NCBI GenBank assembly: GCA_017527825.1
Contig: JAFXPO010000007.1
Coordinates: 1-64,000 of the forward strand
DNA from: Oscillospiraceae bacterium
GTDB taxonomy: Bacteria > Bacillota > Clostridia > Oscillospirales > Oscillospiraceae
Reading direction: 5' to 3'
Length of the DNA stretch: 64,000 nucleotides
The notes beneath the pieces are model-generated. The model searched no databases, was not told where the DNA came from, and saw only the letters and a list, made by a program, of their open reading frames with translations. Shown here one piece after another: positions 8,120 to 17,056 of the stretch (position 1 is its first letter; each line of letters starts with the position of its first letter). The translations under genes and the position numbers were made by a program.

Positions 8120-8886
8120 CAGCTCTTATTCATCTTGTAGATCACGTTCAGACCCCGCAGCAGCAGGTCGCGCTCCAGCGCGATCTTGTGCTTGCACAGC
8201 GGGATGACGTAGGGCGCGACGCCGCCGGTGGCGACGATGGTGGACGGATGCCCCAGCTCCTCCTCCATGCGTTCGATGACGCCGTCAAGCATGGCGGCGG
8301 TGCCGTACATGATGCCGCTGCGCATGGAATCGACCGTGTTCTTGGCGATGATCTTCCCCGGACGGTCGAGGTTGATGCCGGGCAGCTGGGCGGTGGAATT
8401 GGTCAGCGCGTCGAGCGACACCCGCGCGCCGGGCATGATAACGCCGCCGAGGTACTTATTTCTTGGCTCGATGACCTCCACCGTGGTGGCGGTACCCATG
8501 TCGATGAGGATCAGCGGCGGCTCGCGTCTGGCAAGCGCCGCGACGGCGATCACGATGCGGTCGCTGCCCACCTGGGACGGGTTGTCCATGCGGATGTCAA
8601 GCCCGGTCTTGAGACCGTGCCCGACGACCATGGGCTTGCGCTCGGTGATCTTGTACACGCCGCTGCGCACCGCGTTGAACACCGGCGGCACGACGGACGA
8701 GATGATGCAGTCCTCCACGTCGTCGATGCGGCAGCCGAACGCCTCGATCATGGACTTGATCTCCACGCCGTACTGGTCGGAGGTGCGGGTCTTGTCCGTG
8801 GCGATGCGAGCCTCGCAGACGATCTTGTCGTTCTCGATGCAGCCGATCACAATATGGGTGTTGCCGATGTCAATGGCAAGGAGCAT
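8119..8886 (-). CDS. coaX: Type III pantothenate kinase
   Basis: CoaX catalyses the first step of coenzyme A synthesis, ATP-dependent phosphorylation of pantothenate, and is not feedback-inhibited by CoA. The 255-residue ASKHA-fold protein shows the N-terminal phosphate loop LLAIDIGNTHIVIG, the pantothenate-region motif NPSQVGSDRI, a second phosphate motif LILIDMGTATTVEV and GGVIMPGARVSLDAL. The ATG at 8886 has GAGGGAGACCGACT upstream and matches the family start; the open frame upstream is not coding. It lies 16 bp downstream of a PanT-like ECF transporter gene, so uptake and first phosphorylation are co-transcribed. Confidence 0.97.
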   Translation of the reverse strand: MLLAIDIGNTHIVIGCIENDKIVCEARIATDKTRTSDQYGVEIKSMIEAFGCRIDDVEDCIISSVVPPVFNAVRSGVYKITERKPMVVGHGLKTGLDIRMDNPSQVGSDRIVIAVAALARREPPLILIDMGTATTVEVIEPRNKYLGGVIMPGARVSLDALTNSTAQLPGINLDRPGKIIAKNTVDSMRSGIMYGTAAMLDGVIERMEEELGHPSTIVATGGVAPYVIPLCKHKIALERDLLLRGLNVIYKMNKS

Positions 8887-8902
8887 AGTCGGTCTCCCTC
8901 TC

Positions 8903-9514
8903 TTATTTTTTCTCCAGGGGCAGGATCTTCGCCTGATAGAGCGCCGTGCCGACGAAACCCGCGATGAGCGTGGAGGAGACCATCTCCACCACGGCGTTGA
9001 CGCCGACAAAGCCCACGATGAACGCCAGCACGTCGCGACCGTTCATCAGATTTTGCACATACTCGGTGTGTCCGAAGAGCAGCACCAGCGCGGACATGAA
9101 GAACGCGGTGTTGAGAAACGCCGTGCAGAAGCCCGCGATGAAGCACGCCCATTTGCCCAGCTTCTTCTCACAGGCGCGGAAAATAACGCCCACCAGAAAG
9201 CCGTCCAGCGCCCGCGGCACGAACCGCTGGACAAATGCGAGGAACGGCGAAATGCTGAACAGCATCGCGCCCATGCCGCTCGGCACTCCGATACCGAGGC
9301 ACTGGAGAAAGCTCAAAAGCCCGAACACGCTGCCCATGATGAGACCGCCCTTGGGTCCCAGCGCGATCGCCGCGATGGCGACGGGGATGGTGTTGAGCGT
9401 GATGACCAGCGGCCCGATGGGGATGCTGCCGATGGGCGTGAAGGAGAAGATGACCACCAGCGCGGTCATCAGCGCAAGGATCGTCAGCGCGCGCACGTTC
9501 GTCTTGTTGTTCAT
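8903..9514 (-). CDS. panT: ECF transporter substrate-binding (S) component, probably pantothenate
   Basis: A 203-residue integral membrane protein with about six hydrophobic helices, starting MNNKTNVRALTILALMTAL. The helix-1 stretch with small residues fits the S-component site that docks on the shared energising ECF module (EcfT-EcfA-EcfA'), which is not in this window. IPIGPLVITLNTIPVAIAAI and GPKGGLIMGSVFGLLSFLQ are typical of vitamin S components. Pantothenate specificity is inferred from the 16-bp spacing to coaX and the divergent coaBC; fold alone cannot exclude another vitamin. An AGGAGGTAACTGAAT site precedes the ATG. Confidence 0.85.
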   Translation of the reverse strand: MNNKTNVRALTILALMTALVVIFSFTPIGSIPIGPLVITLNTIPVAIAAIALGPKGGLIMGSVFGLLSFLQCLGIGVPSGMGAMLFSISPFLAFVQRFVPRALDGFLVGVIFRACEKKLGKWACFIAGFCTAFLNTAFFMSALVLLFGHTEYVQNLMNGRDVLAFIVGFVGVNAVVEMVSSTLIAGFVGTALYQAKILPLEKK

Positions 9515-9646
9515 ATTCAGTTACCTCCTGCTGCCGCGCGGATGCTGCGGCGCGTATTTTGGATAGTCTCTCGACAGCGGGGCGTCTGTCCGGCTGCCGT
9601 TCAGTCTGATACGGTGCCGTTGTCCCACGTTCGGAAACCGAAGTGC

Positions 9647-9675
9647 ATTATAGCGATAAAGTGCTGTGATTGCAA
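9647..9675 (-). promoter_or_regulatory. Promoter of panT-coaX
   Basis: Minus-strand TTGCAA (9675-9670), 17-bp spacer, TATAAT (9652-9647). It leaves a ~125-nt 5' leader before panT with GC-rich hairpins; I did not recognise a known riboswitch class in it. Confidence 0.7.
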
Positions 9676-9699
9676 GCCTTTTTTCGTGATTTGGTGCGC

Positions 9700-9728
9700 T
9701 TTACAAATGAATCGGATCATTATATAAT
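9700..9728 (+). promoter_or_regulatory. Promoter of coaBC operon
   Basis: TTTACA (9700-9705), 17-bp spacer, TATAAT (9723-9728). Its -35 box is only 24 bp from the -35 box of the divergent panT promoter. Confidence 0.75.
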
Positions 9729-9765
9729 AGCAAAGCTGTATCTCAACAGACAGGAGGCGTCCCCC

Positions 9766-10965
9766 ATGCTGACAGGAAAAACCGTCTTGCTCGGCGTCAC
9801 CGGCGGCATTGCCGCCTATAAAGCCGCGGCGCTCGCGTCCGCGCTGGTGAAGCAGCACGCGTCGGTGGAGGTCGTGATGACCGAGCATGCGACGAAGTTC
9901 ATCGCGCCGCTCACGTTCGAGCAGCTCACCGGCAACCGCGTGTCGGTGGACACCTTCGACCGCAATTTCGTACATCAGGTGGAGCACATCTCTCTCGCCC
10001 GGCGCAGCGACCTTGTGATGATCGCGCCCGCCACGGCGAACGTCTGCGCGAAGCTCGCCCACGGCATCGCGGACGACATGCTCACCACCACAGTGCTCGC
10101 CTGCCGCTGCCCGAAGCTCATCGCGCCGGCGATGAACACCAACATGTTCGAAAACCCCGTCACGCAGGATAACCTGGAGACCCTGCGCCGTTACGGCTGG
10201 GAGGTCATCGCCCCCGCGTCGGGGCGTCTCGCCTGCGGCGACGTGGGCGCGGGCAAGCTGCCGGAGCCGGAAACGCTGCTCTGGCACATACTCCGCGTAC
10301 TGGCGAAGCCCCACGACCTCGCGGGCAGGCGCGTCCTCGTCACCGCAGGGCCCACGCGGGAGCCGCTGGACCCGGTGCGGTATCTCACCAACCGCTCCAC
10401 CGGCAAGATGGGCTGCGCCCTCGCGAAGCAGGCGATGCTCCGCGGCGCGGACGTGAAGCTCGTCGCCGGACCGCTGGCGGTGGAGCCGCCGCCGTTCGTA
10501 GACGTGGTGAACGTCACCACGGCGCAGGACATGTTCGACGCGGTGACAAGCCGCGCCGCGGAGATGGATTTCATCTTCAAGGCAGCCGCCGTGGCGGATT
10601 ACACGCCCGCGGACGTAGCGGAGGACAAGGTGAAGAAATCCGACGGCGAGCTGTCCATCCCCCTCAGGCGCACGCGGGATATCCTGCAATACCTCGGCGA
10701 CCATCGCCGGGACGGGCAAATCCTCTGCGGCTTCTCCATGGAGACGCGGGACATGCTGGAAAACAGCCGCAAAAAGCTGGAGAAAAAGCATCTCGATATG
10801 ATCTGCGCCAACAACCTGAAGGTCGCGGGCGCCGGCTTCGGCACGGACACCAACGTCATCACCGTCCTCACGAAGGACGGCGCGGCGGAGCTGCCCCTCC
10901 AGTCCAAGGACGACGACGCGGACGCGATCCTCGACATTGCCCTCCGCCTCGCCGGAAAGGCGTGA
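9766..10965 (+). CDS. coaBC: Bifunctional phosphopantothenoylcysteine decarboxylase / phosphopantothenate-cysteine ligase
   Basis: The fused CoaBC carries out steps 2 and 3 of CoA synthesis: CTP-dependent addition of cysteine to 4'-phosphopantothenate, then FMN-dependent decarboxylation to 4'-phosphopantetheine. The 399-residue protein has the N-terminal CoaC flavodoxin-like domain (VLLGVTGGIAAYKAAAL, then the substrate-clamp motif PAMNTNMFENP near residue 125). The C-terminal CoaB domain starts about residue 185 (VLVTAGPTREPLDPVRYLTN, then STGKMGCALAKQA and AAAVADYTPADVAEDKVKK). ATG at 9766 follows CAGGAGGCGTCCCCC. It is the first gene of an operon with the DUF3810 and LCP genes. Confidence 0.98.
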   Translation: MLTGKTVLLGVTGGIAAYKAAALASALVKQHASVEVVMTEHATKFIAPLTFEQLTGNRVSVDTFDRNFVHQVEHISLARRSDLVMIAPATANVCAKLAHGIADDMLTTTVLACRCPKLIAPAMNTNMFENPVTQDNLETLRRYGWEVIAPASGRLACGDVGAGKLPEPETLLWHILRVLAKPHDLAGRRVLVTAGPTREPLDPVRYLTNRSTGKMGCALAKQAMLRGADVKLVAGPLAVEPPPFVDVVNVTTAQDMFDAVTSRAAEMDFIFKAAAVADYTPADVAEDKVKKSDGELSIPLRRTRDILQYLGDHRRDGQILCGFSMETRDMLENSRKKLEKKHLDMICANNLKVAGAGFGTDTNVITVLTKDGAAELPLQSKDDDADAILDIALRLAGKA

Positions 10966-10968
10966 GCC

Positions 10969-12054
10969 ATGCGGAATTTTCTCCGATACTTCAAAAGGCT
11001 GCACCTCTGGCTGCTTGCCGATCTCGCGGCGCTGGGTCTGTTCTTCCTGCTGCGACCGCTGCGCGGCGTGATGAACGCGCTCTCCGAGCGCGTCTCCATG
11101 CCCGTCGAGCGGGCGCTGGGGCGGGCATGGGCGCTGGTGCCGGTCTCCGGCGCGGAGCTGTGCTACGCCGCCGCGGTGATCTTCCTCGCCGTCTGGCTCG
11201 TCTCGACCGTTGTGGTCGTCGCGCGGGCGGAGTACAAGCGGGAGGCGGCGTACCGCCGCTGCCTGTTCCTGCTGGACCTGCTGCTGAGCCTCTACGCGGC
11301 GTTCTGCCTGCTCTGGGGCGTCAACTTCTATGCCGACGACTTTTGCGATAAAAGCGGTCTGCGCCCGCAGCCCGTCGCGGTGGACGACCTGGTCACGGTG
11401 ACGAAGCTTTTCGCGCGGCAGGCGAACGCCCACGCGGACGCCGTGGCGCGGGACGGGAGCGGCGTGTACGCCGTGCCCCGCGCGGAGTCCATGGCGCTCG
11501 CGCCGTCGCTCTACGAGAATCTATACGACGAGTTCCCGTTCCTCCGCATTCCCGTTGATCCGACGCCGAAGCCCATCTTCTTCTCCCGCGTGATGAGCGC
11601 CATGAACGTGACCGGCCTCTACTTCCCCTTCACCGGCGAATCCAACCTCAACATGGATTTCCCCGCCGCCACGTTCCCCTTCACCGTCGCTCATGAGCTG
11701 GCGCATCGCCGCGGCATCGCCAGCGAGCAGCAGTGCAACTTCCTCGGCGCGCTCGCGGCGATCCGCTCCGACGATCCGGCGTATCAATACTCCGGTTGGC
11801 TGACGGGCTACATCCACCTCTCCAACGCGCTCTACACCGCGTCGCCGGAGGACTGGTACGAGATTCGCGCCAACCTCAGCCCCGCCGTCGAGGCGGACCT
11901 CCGCGCCGCCAACGACTACTGGGCGCGGTACGAGGGCAAGGTGGCGGACGCCAGCGGCAAGGCATACGACGCCATGCTCAAAAGCTACGGCGACGAGCTG
12001 GGCATGCGCAGCTACGGCGCGGTGGTCGATCTGCTGGTACTCTATTTCAAATAA
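10969..12054 (+). CDS. DUF3810 family membrane protein with metalloprotease motif
   Basis: A 361-residue protein with two or three N-terminal membrane helices (about residues 15-35, 60-85, 100-120) and a large soluble C-terminal domain. It carries FTVAHELAHRRG, an HExxH zinc-protease motif with His242, Glu243 and His246, followed by IASEQQCNFLGAL, whose Glu could be the third ligand. This matches the DUF3810 family. The start is 4 bp after the coaBC stop, so translation is probably coupled. Substrate unknown. Its partner downstream is an LCP cell-wall ligase, which hints at an envelope role (inference). Confidence 0.85.
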   Translation: MRNFLRYFKRLHLWLLADLAALGLFFLLRPLRGVMNALSERVSMPVERALGRAWALVPVSGAELCYAAAVIFLAVWLVSTVVVVARAEYKREAAYRRCLFLLDLLLSLYAAFCLLWGVNFYADDFCDKSGLRPQPVAVDDLVTVTKLFARQANAHADAVARDGSGVYAVPRAESMALAPSLYENLYDEFPFLRIPVDPTPKPIFFSRVMSAMNVTGLYFPFTGESNLNMDFPAATFPFTVAHELAHRRGIASEQQCNFLGALAAIRSDDPAYQYSGWLTGYIHLSNALYTASPEDWYEIRANLSPAVEADLRAANDYWARYEGKVADASGKAYDAMLKSYGDELGMRSYGAVVDLLVLYFK

Positions 12055-12119
12055 GCGCGGAACTTTTTCCGCTTCGCATGCGTCTATCATACAAAAAAAC
12101 ACAGCAAGGGATATTGATC

Positions 12120-13130
12120 GTGAACAAAACAAAGAAAAAGTCGAAGTATTCGCGGGGCGAGCGGGCGTTTCGCTCGCTTCTGATCCTGACCATCGTCTGC
12201 GCCTCGCTCTGGGGCGTCTGGAACATTCTCGTCCCCAAGCCCGCCACGGCGGACAACACGCCGCTCGACGCGCCGGTTCCCGCCGAACCCGTCGGGCTGC
12301 CCGCCACCGCGGTCGCGCACGACCTGCCGCAGGCGGAGCCGGACGGCCCCTACACCCGCCGGGAGAACTGCTGGACGTTCCTGCTGGTCGGCATGGACAA
12401 GGGCGGCGGCAACACCGACAGCCTGATGCTCGCCACCTACGACGCGGACAAGCAGACCGTCGGCGTCGCCTCCATCGCCCGCGACACCCGCGTGGACGTG
12501 CAGCGCAAGCTCAAGAAGATCAACGCCGCCTACGCCTACAACGGCATGGACGGTCTCATTGAGGAGGTCGGCAAGACCTTCGGCGTACCGGTGGACTACT
12601 ACCTGCGTGTGAACATCCGCGGCTTTGTGCGGCTGGTGGACGCGGTGGACGGGGTGGACTTCAACGTCCCCTGCTACATGAATTACGACGACCCGGAGCA
12701 GAACCTTTCCATCCACTATGCCAGAGGGATGCGGCACCTGACGGGCCAGCAGGCGCTGGAGGTGTGCCGCTTCCGCCAGAACAACGACGGCAGCGGCTAC
12801 GGCGACGAGGGGCGGCAGGAGACCCAGCGCGGCGTGCTGACCGAGGTGTTCAAGAAGGTGCTGGCGAACCCCGGCAAGGTGGAAGAATACATCCGCATCG
12901 CGCAGGAGAATCTGGACACCAACCTCAGCGCGTCCAACATGGCGTGGTTCGCCACGCGGGCGGTGGGCTTCGATCTGGAGAACCTGCACATGATGTCCAT
13001 GCCCTGCGAATGGCACAACCCCTACATGTATCTCAACCCTGAGGCGACGCTGGAGCTGGTGAACGAGTATCTGAACCCCTACGCCCTCCCACGCACCATG
13101 GATCAGCTGGATATCGTCACACGGAAATAA
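12120..13130 (+). CDS. LytR-CpsA-Psr (LCP) family glycopolymer ligase
   Basis: LCP proteins transfer undecaprenyl-linked glycopolymers (teichoic acid, capsule) to peptidoglycan outside the membrane. From GTG 12120 the product is 336 residues: a basic N-terminus, one membrane anchor (RSLLILTIVCASLWGVWNIL) and an extracellular LCP domain. The domain includes FLLVGMDKGGGNTDSLMLAT, VASIARDTRVDVQ, KKINAAYAYNGMDGLIEEV, DYYLRVNIRGFVRLVDAVDG and EVCRFRQNNDGSGYGDEGR, with the pyrophosphate-contacting Asp and Arg residues. GTG is preferred because AAGGGA lies ten bases upstream; an in-frame ATG at 12078 without a clear site would add 14 residues. Third gene of the coaBC operon. Confidence 0.93.
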   Translation: MNKTKKKSKYSRGERAFRSLLILTIVCASLWGVWNILVPKPATADNTPLDAPVPAEPVGLPATAVAHDLPQAEPDGPYTRRENCWTFLLVGMDKGGGNTDSLMLATYDADKQTVGVASIARDTRVDVQRKLKKINAAYAYNGMDGLIEEVGKTFGVPVDYYLRVNIRGFVRLVDAVDGVDFNVPCYMNYDDPEQNLSIHYARGMRHLTGQQALEVCRFRQNNDGSGYGDEGRQETQRGVLTEVFKKVLANPGKVEEYIRIAQENLDTNLSASNMAWFATRAVGFDLENLHMMSMPCEWHNPYMYLNPEATLELVNEYLNPYALPRTMDQLDIVTRK

Positions 13131-13169
13131 AAAGAGTCCGAAAGCCGTTTGGCTTTCGGACTCTTTTTG
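13129..13169. terminator. Bidirectional terminator, LCP gene / DUF6465 gene
   Basis: AAAAAGAGTCCGAAAGCC/GGCTTTCGGACTCTTTTT, a long perfect stem with A and T runs on each side, between convergent genes. Confidence 0.92.
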
Positions 13170-13178
13170 CCTGTTGTA

Positions 13179-13607
13179 TCAGAAATCGACGCGGCCGGCG
13201 AACTTCTCGTTCACGACGTAGTAAGCGGCGCGCTCTTCCGGCTTGATATAGAGCTTGAGCTCGGTGACCTTGGTGCGGGCGTGCTCGGCGGCAAACGCTG
13301 CCTTCGCGGAGGCAACCAGATCCTCGATCTTCTCTTCCTCGCCCTGATACTGGACGTAAACCACCGGAGAAACCTCGGCGCCGACAGCCTTGGCGGCGGT
13401 CTTCTTGACCTTCTCCGTCGCCTTGGCGGCGGTCTTGCGGGTCGCCTTGACCGCCTTCTCGGTCGCCTCCTTCGCCTTCTCGACGGTGGGCTTGACCTCT
13501 TCCTTCACATCCTCGACGACCTTCGCGGTCTCAGCCTTGACGTCCTCGACAGCCTTGGCGGCGTCCTTCTTGACCTCTTCAACGGTCTTCTTCATCTTAT
13601 CAGCCAT
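13179..13607 (-). CDS. DUF6465 family protein with Lys/Ala-rich helical N-terminus
   Basis: A 142-residue protein in two parts. Residues 1-80 are a highly charged K/A/E/V helix of imprecise repeats such as KKDAAKAVEDVKAETAKVV and KATRKTAAKATEKVKKTAAK, resembling LEA proteins or the basic tail of histone H1/HU-like proteins. Residues ~85-142 form a small globular domain (VVYVQYQGEEEKIEDLVASA, ELKLYIKPEERAAYYVVNEK) matching DUF6465, which is common in Clostridia. Function unknown. The frame opens 13 codons earlier, but the ATG at 13607 follows GGAGGAAAAAGAAC. DNA compaction or stress protection are possibilities suggested only by composition. Confidence 0.85.
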   Translation of the reverse strand: MADKMKKTVEEVKKDAAKAVEDVKAETAKVVEDVKEEVKPTVEKAKEATEKAVKATRKTAAKATEKVKKTAAKAVGAEVSPVVYVQYQGEEEKIEDLVASAKAAFAAEHARTKVTELKLYIKPEERAAYYVVNEKFAGRVDF

Positions 13608-13768
13608 GTTCTTTTTCCTCCAAAGTATTTTCATCAAAATATGCAAAATGCAGTGATTTCAGGGGATTCAGCGATATTGTAGCTTGACGCTCCCGGAAAA
13701 TCAAGTGCCAAGCTGCACAATTTCCAAAAAACGCGCCCGCATTTTTGGCGGATTTGCACAAGAAAATC

Positions 13769-15967
13769 TCATTCATTTCCCGATTTCTCGTCATTCGATG
13801 CTCTGGAATTGTCCGTTTTGTCCATATCGAACGTCAGCTGCTCCGTCGCGTTCTCTGCTTCGGCGGGAACCGTCGCTTCCGCCGCGGAGCGCTCCTCCGC
13901 GTCGGCGGAGATGGTCACGTCCACATGGGACTCCTGCGCCTGGGGCGGCTCGATCTTCTCGCTGATGATCGAGACGTACTTTGCCCGCGGCTCCACCGTG
14001 TCGAGGGAACCTTCCTCCAGCTTCCGGGTGGAGGCGTACGCCTCCTCCACGCTCTCAGGGTCGCGGCCCTCGATGATTGCCACCATCTCGCCGCCGGTGA
14101 TGGTCTCCTTTTCGAGCAGGTACTCCACCACCTTGTCCATGTCTGCGCGGTTTTCCTCGATGACCTTGACCGCCTCGCGGTAGCACTCCTCCAGAATGCG
14201 CTTGACCTCTTTGTCCATCACCGCGGCGGTGTCCTGCGCGCAGTCAAGCCCGTAGCCGCCGTCGAGGTACTGGTTGCGCAGGCTGCCGAGCGCCATCATG
14301 CCGAACTCGTCGCTCATGCCGTACATGGCGACCATGTTGCGGGCAATGCCCGTCGCCTCCTGAATGTCCTGCGACGCGCCGTTGGTCATCGTGTGCATGA
14401 CGACCTCCTCCGCGGCGCGACCGCCCATGGAGACGGCGATCTTCGCGAGCAGCTCCTCGCGGGTGCGGAGATTGGTCTTGTCCTCCTCCGGCATGAGCAG
14501 CGTGTAGCCGAGGCTGCCCTCGGTGTGGGGAACAATGGTGATCTTCTGCACCGGCTCGGCGTTCTTCTGCTTGTAAGCGACCATCGCGTGACCGACCTCA
14601 TGATAGGCGACCAGCTTCTTCTCCATCTCGGTGAGGACGCTGTTTTTCTTCTCGCTGCCGGCGATGACGAACTCAAACGCCGCGAGCATATCCTCCTGCG
14701 TCACGAGCTTGCGGCCCTTGCGCACGGCGCGCAGCGCCGCTTCGTTGGCGAGGTTCGCGAGGTCCGCGCCGACCGTGCCGGCGGTGGCGAGGGCGACCTT
14801 TTTGAGGTCCACGTCCTCGGCGAGCTTGATGTTGCGGGTGTGTACCTTGAGGGTTTCCAGTCTGCCCGCGAGGTTGGGCTTGTCGATGGTAATGCGCCGG
14901 TCGAAGCGTCCGGGGCGCAGCAGCGCCTTGTCGAGCACCTCAGGACGGTTGGTGGCGGCGAGGACGATGACGCCCTTGGTGGGGTCGAAGCCGTCCATCT
15001 CGGCGAGGAGCTGATTGAGCGTCTGCTCACGCTCGTCGTTGCCGCCGCTGTAGCGCCCGCCGTCGCGGGATTTGCCGATGGTGTCGATCTCGTCGATGAA
15101 GATGATGCACGGCGCGACCTTCGCCGCCTCGGAGAACAGGTCACGGACGCGGCTCGCGCCCACGCCGACGAACATCTCGACAAAGTCGGAGCCGGAGATG
15201 GAGAAGAACGGCACGTTCGCCTCACCGGCGACAGCCTTGGCGAGCAGCGTCTTGCCGGTGCCGGGGGAGCCGACCAGCAGCGCGCCCTTGGGGATTTTCG
15301 CGCCGATGGCGGTGTACTTTTCGGGGTTGTGCAAAAAGTCGATGATCTCGAGGAGCGACTCCTTCGCCTCGTCCTGCCCCGCCACATCCGCGAAGGTGAC
15401 GCCGGTCTTGCGCTCCATGTAGACCTTGGCGTTCGCCTTGCCGACGGAGCCGATGCCGCCAATGCCGCCGAAGCCGCCCTTGCGGGTCATGAGGCGCATC
15501 ATCAGCATGAGCAGCGCCACCATGATGGCCGTGGGCAGGATATAGGTCAGCATGATCTGCGTGAACATCGACACCGGCGGCTCGTATGGCGCGGTGTGGC
15601 TCACGCTGTACTCGTCGAACAGGCGCAGCATATCCGCCTCGCCCTCGACGATGATAGTGGTGAAGAGCGTGTAGTTCTCGTCATACGCCTTGCCTTCGGC
15701 GTCGGTGTAGACATAGCCCTCCACCGGCGTGATGGTGTAGACGCCGTTTTTGATCTCCACGGAGTCGATCTTCCCGCCGCGCACCAGCTCCTGCAATTCG
15801 CTGTAGGCGATCTCATGGGAGGACGCCGCCTCGCGCTGCTGGGTCATCATGGAGCTGATGTAATTGAAGCCGAACGTCAGTACCAGCGCCCAGATGACCA
15901 GGGAAATCACGCCCCTGGTCGAGCTGCCGCGGTTCTTGTCGTCCCGGTTCTGGTTGTTGTTGTCCAC
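13769..15967 (-). CDS. ftsH: ATP-dependent zinc metalloprotease FtsH
   Basis: Hexameric membrane AAA+ protease that degrades misfolded membrane and short-lived regulatory proteins. Of 732 residues, 20-40 form the first membrane helix, ~41-130 the extracytoplasmic domain and ~135-160 the second helix. The AAA domain has Walker A GSPGTGKT (233-240), Walker B FIDEID (290-295) and the second region of homology [13 protein letters not shown]; the peptidase has HEVGH at 456-460. The C-terminal ~90 residues form an acidic low-complexity tail ending NDEKSGNE, longer than in many homologues. An AAAGGTGGGCAAAACCTGTGG segment precedes the ATG at 15967. Confidence 0.98.
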   Translation of the reverse strand: MDNNNQNRDDKNRGSSTRGVISLVIWALVLTFGFNYISSMMTQQREAASSHEIAYSELQELVRGGKIDSVEIKNGVYTITPVEGYVYTDAEGKAYDENYTLFTTIIVEGEADMLRLFDEYSVSHTAPYEPPVSMFTQIMLTYILPTAIMVALLMLMMRLMTRKGGFGGIGGIGSVGKANAKVYMERKTGVTFADVAGQDEAKESLLEIIDFLHNPEKYTAIGAKIPKGALLVGSPGTGKTLLAKAVAGEANVPFFSISGSDFVEMFVGVGASRVRDLFSEAAKVAPCIIFIDEIDTIGKSRDGGRYSGGNDEREQTLNQLLAEMDGFDPTKGVIVLAATNRPEVLDKALLRPGRFDRRITIDKPNLAGRLETLKVHTRNIKLAEDVDLKKVALATAGTVGADLANLANEAALRAVRKGRKLVTQEDMLAAFEFVIAGSEKKNSVLTEMEKKLVAYHEVGHAMVAYKQKNAEPVQKITIVPHTEGSLGYTLLMPEEDKTNLRTREELLAKIAVSMGGRAAEEVVMHTMTNGASQDIQEATGIARNMVAMYGMSDEFGMMALGSLRNQYLDGGYGLDCAQDTAAVMDKEVKRILEECYREAVKVIEENRADMDKVVEYLLEKETITGGEMVAIIEGRDPESVEEAYASTRKLEEGSLDTVEPRAKYVSIISEKIEPPQAQESHVDVTISADAEERSAAEATVPAEAENATEQLTFDMDKTDNSRASNDEKSGNE

Positions 15968-16020
15968 AGGTTTTGCCCACCTTTCACGCCTTACGGCGCT
16001 ATTGTTTCACGATGACGCCT

Positions 16021-16049
16021 ATCTTAACACAACAAGTTTGCTTTCACAA
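16021..16049 (-). promoter_or_regulatory. Promoter of ftsH
   Basis: Minus-strand TTGTGA (16049-16044), 17-bp spacer, TAAGAT (16026-16021), about 50 bp before ftsH. Confidence 0.6.
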
Positions 16050-16158
16050 GGGAGCGCCTATGAATTTTCGGTGAATTTTTACGGCGATTCCCCCTTTATC
16101 TTCCCCGGATTTTGTGCTAGACTATAAATGTAGAAATTTGTCCGAAAGGAACCTTGAT

Positions 16159-17022
16159 ATGCCATACAATAAGAAATCCCGCCGCGAAGCCGACGAGCGC
16201 CGGGAGTCCGCCGGATACGAAGACGCTGACACGAGCCGCAACGAGCGCACAGACCGCAAAGCGGCGGCTCCTGGCCCGGAGGACGGCTTGATCGAAGGTC
16301 GCAACGCGGTCATCGAGGCGCTGCGCGCCGGGACAGCCATCGACAAGATTTATCTCGCCAGGGGCGAGACCGACAAGACGCTCGGTCACATCGCCTCCAC
16401 CGCCCGCGCCGCGGGCGTGGTGGTGGTCGAGGCGGACCGCCGCAAGCTGGACTTCATGAGCCGTACCAAGGCGCATCAGGGCGTGATCGCCCTCTCCGCC
16501 GTGCGGGAGTACGCCACGGTGGAGGATATTCTCGCCGCCGCGCGGGAGAAGAACGAGCCGCCGCTGCTGATCGTCTGCGATGAGATCAGCGACCCACACA
16601 ACCTCGGCGCGATCATCCGTACCGCGGAATGCGCGGGAGCGCACGGCGTCATCATTCCCAAGCGCCGCAGCGCCGGGCTGACCGCCATTGTGGGCAAGAC
16701 CAGCGCGGGCGCGGCGAGCTGGCTGCCCGTGGCGCGGGTGGCGAACCTGCCCGCAACGCTCAAGGAGCTGCAAAAGGCGGGTGTGTGGATCTTCGGCACC
16801 GCCGCCGACGGCGACAAAACGCTTTACGACGCCGACCTGAAGGGGCCCGCCGCGATCGTCATCGGCAGCGAGGGCGACGGCATGGGCCGCCTCGTGCGCG
16901 AGAACTGCGACTTTCTCGTGAGCATCCCGCTCAGGGGGCGCATTCAGTCGCTCAACGCCAGCAACGCCGCGGCGATTCTGCTCTACGAAGCCGTGCGGCA
17001 GCGGGGAACGGGCGTCGGCTGA
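16159..17022 (+). CDS. rlmB: 23S rRNA (guanosine-2'-O-)-methyltransferase, RlmB/TrmH family
   Basis: SPOUT-fold enzyme that would 2'-O-methylate a guanosine of 23S rRNA (G2251 in E. coli) using SAM. The 287-residue protein has a basic, low-complexity N-terminal ~45 residues. Next comes the substrate-binding domain (LIEGRNAVIEALRAGTAIDK, AHQGVIALSAVREY), then the knotted SpoU domain with CDEISDPHNLGAIIRTAECA, VIGSEGDGMGRLVRENCD and SIPLRGRIQSLNASNAAAI, the three classical motifs. The ATG at 16159 has GAAAGGAACCTTGAT. It is 34 bp upstream of the P-type ATPase-like gene and probably co-transcribed with it. Confidence 0.95.
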   Translation: MPYNKKSRREADERRESAGYEDADTSRNERTDRKAAAPGPEDGLIEGRNAVIEALRAGTAIDKIYLARGETDKTLGHIASTARAAGVVVVEADRRKLDFMSRTKAHQGVIALSAVREYATVEDILAAAREKNEPPLLIVCDEISDPHNLGAIIRTAECAGAHGVIIPKRRSAGLTAIVGKTSAGAASWLPVARVANLPATLKELQKAGVWIFGTAADGDKTLYDADLKGPAAIVIGSEGDGMGRLVRENCDFLVSIPLRGRIQSLNASNAAAILLYEAVRQRGTGVG

Positions 17023-17056
17023 CGCGGTCAATTCCATCAGAAGGACTCAATAACTT

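Noticed and set aside
9515..9646. Riboswitch in the panT-coaX leader
   Set aside because: The leader has GC-rich hairpins, but I could not match a known aptamer core or see a terminator/anti-terminator pair.
13745..16015. 756-codon plus-strand open frame opposite ftsH
   Set aside because: It is rich in His, Arg, Val and Leu-Gly strings typical of the antisense of a GC-rich gene, and ftsH on the other strand has all catalytic motifs.
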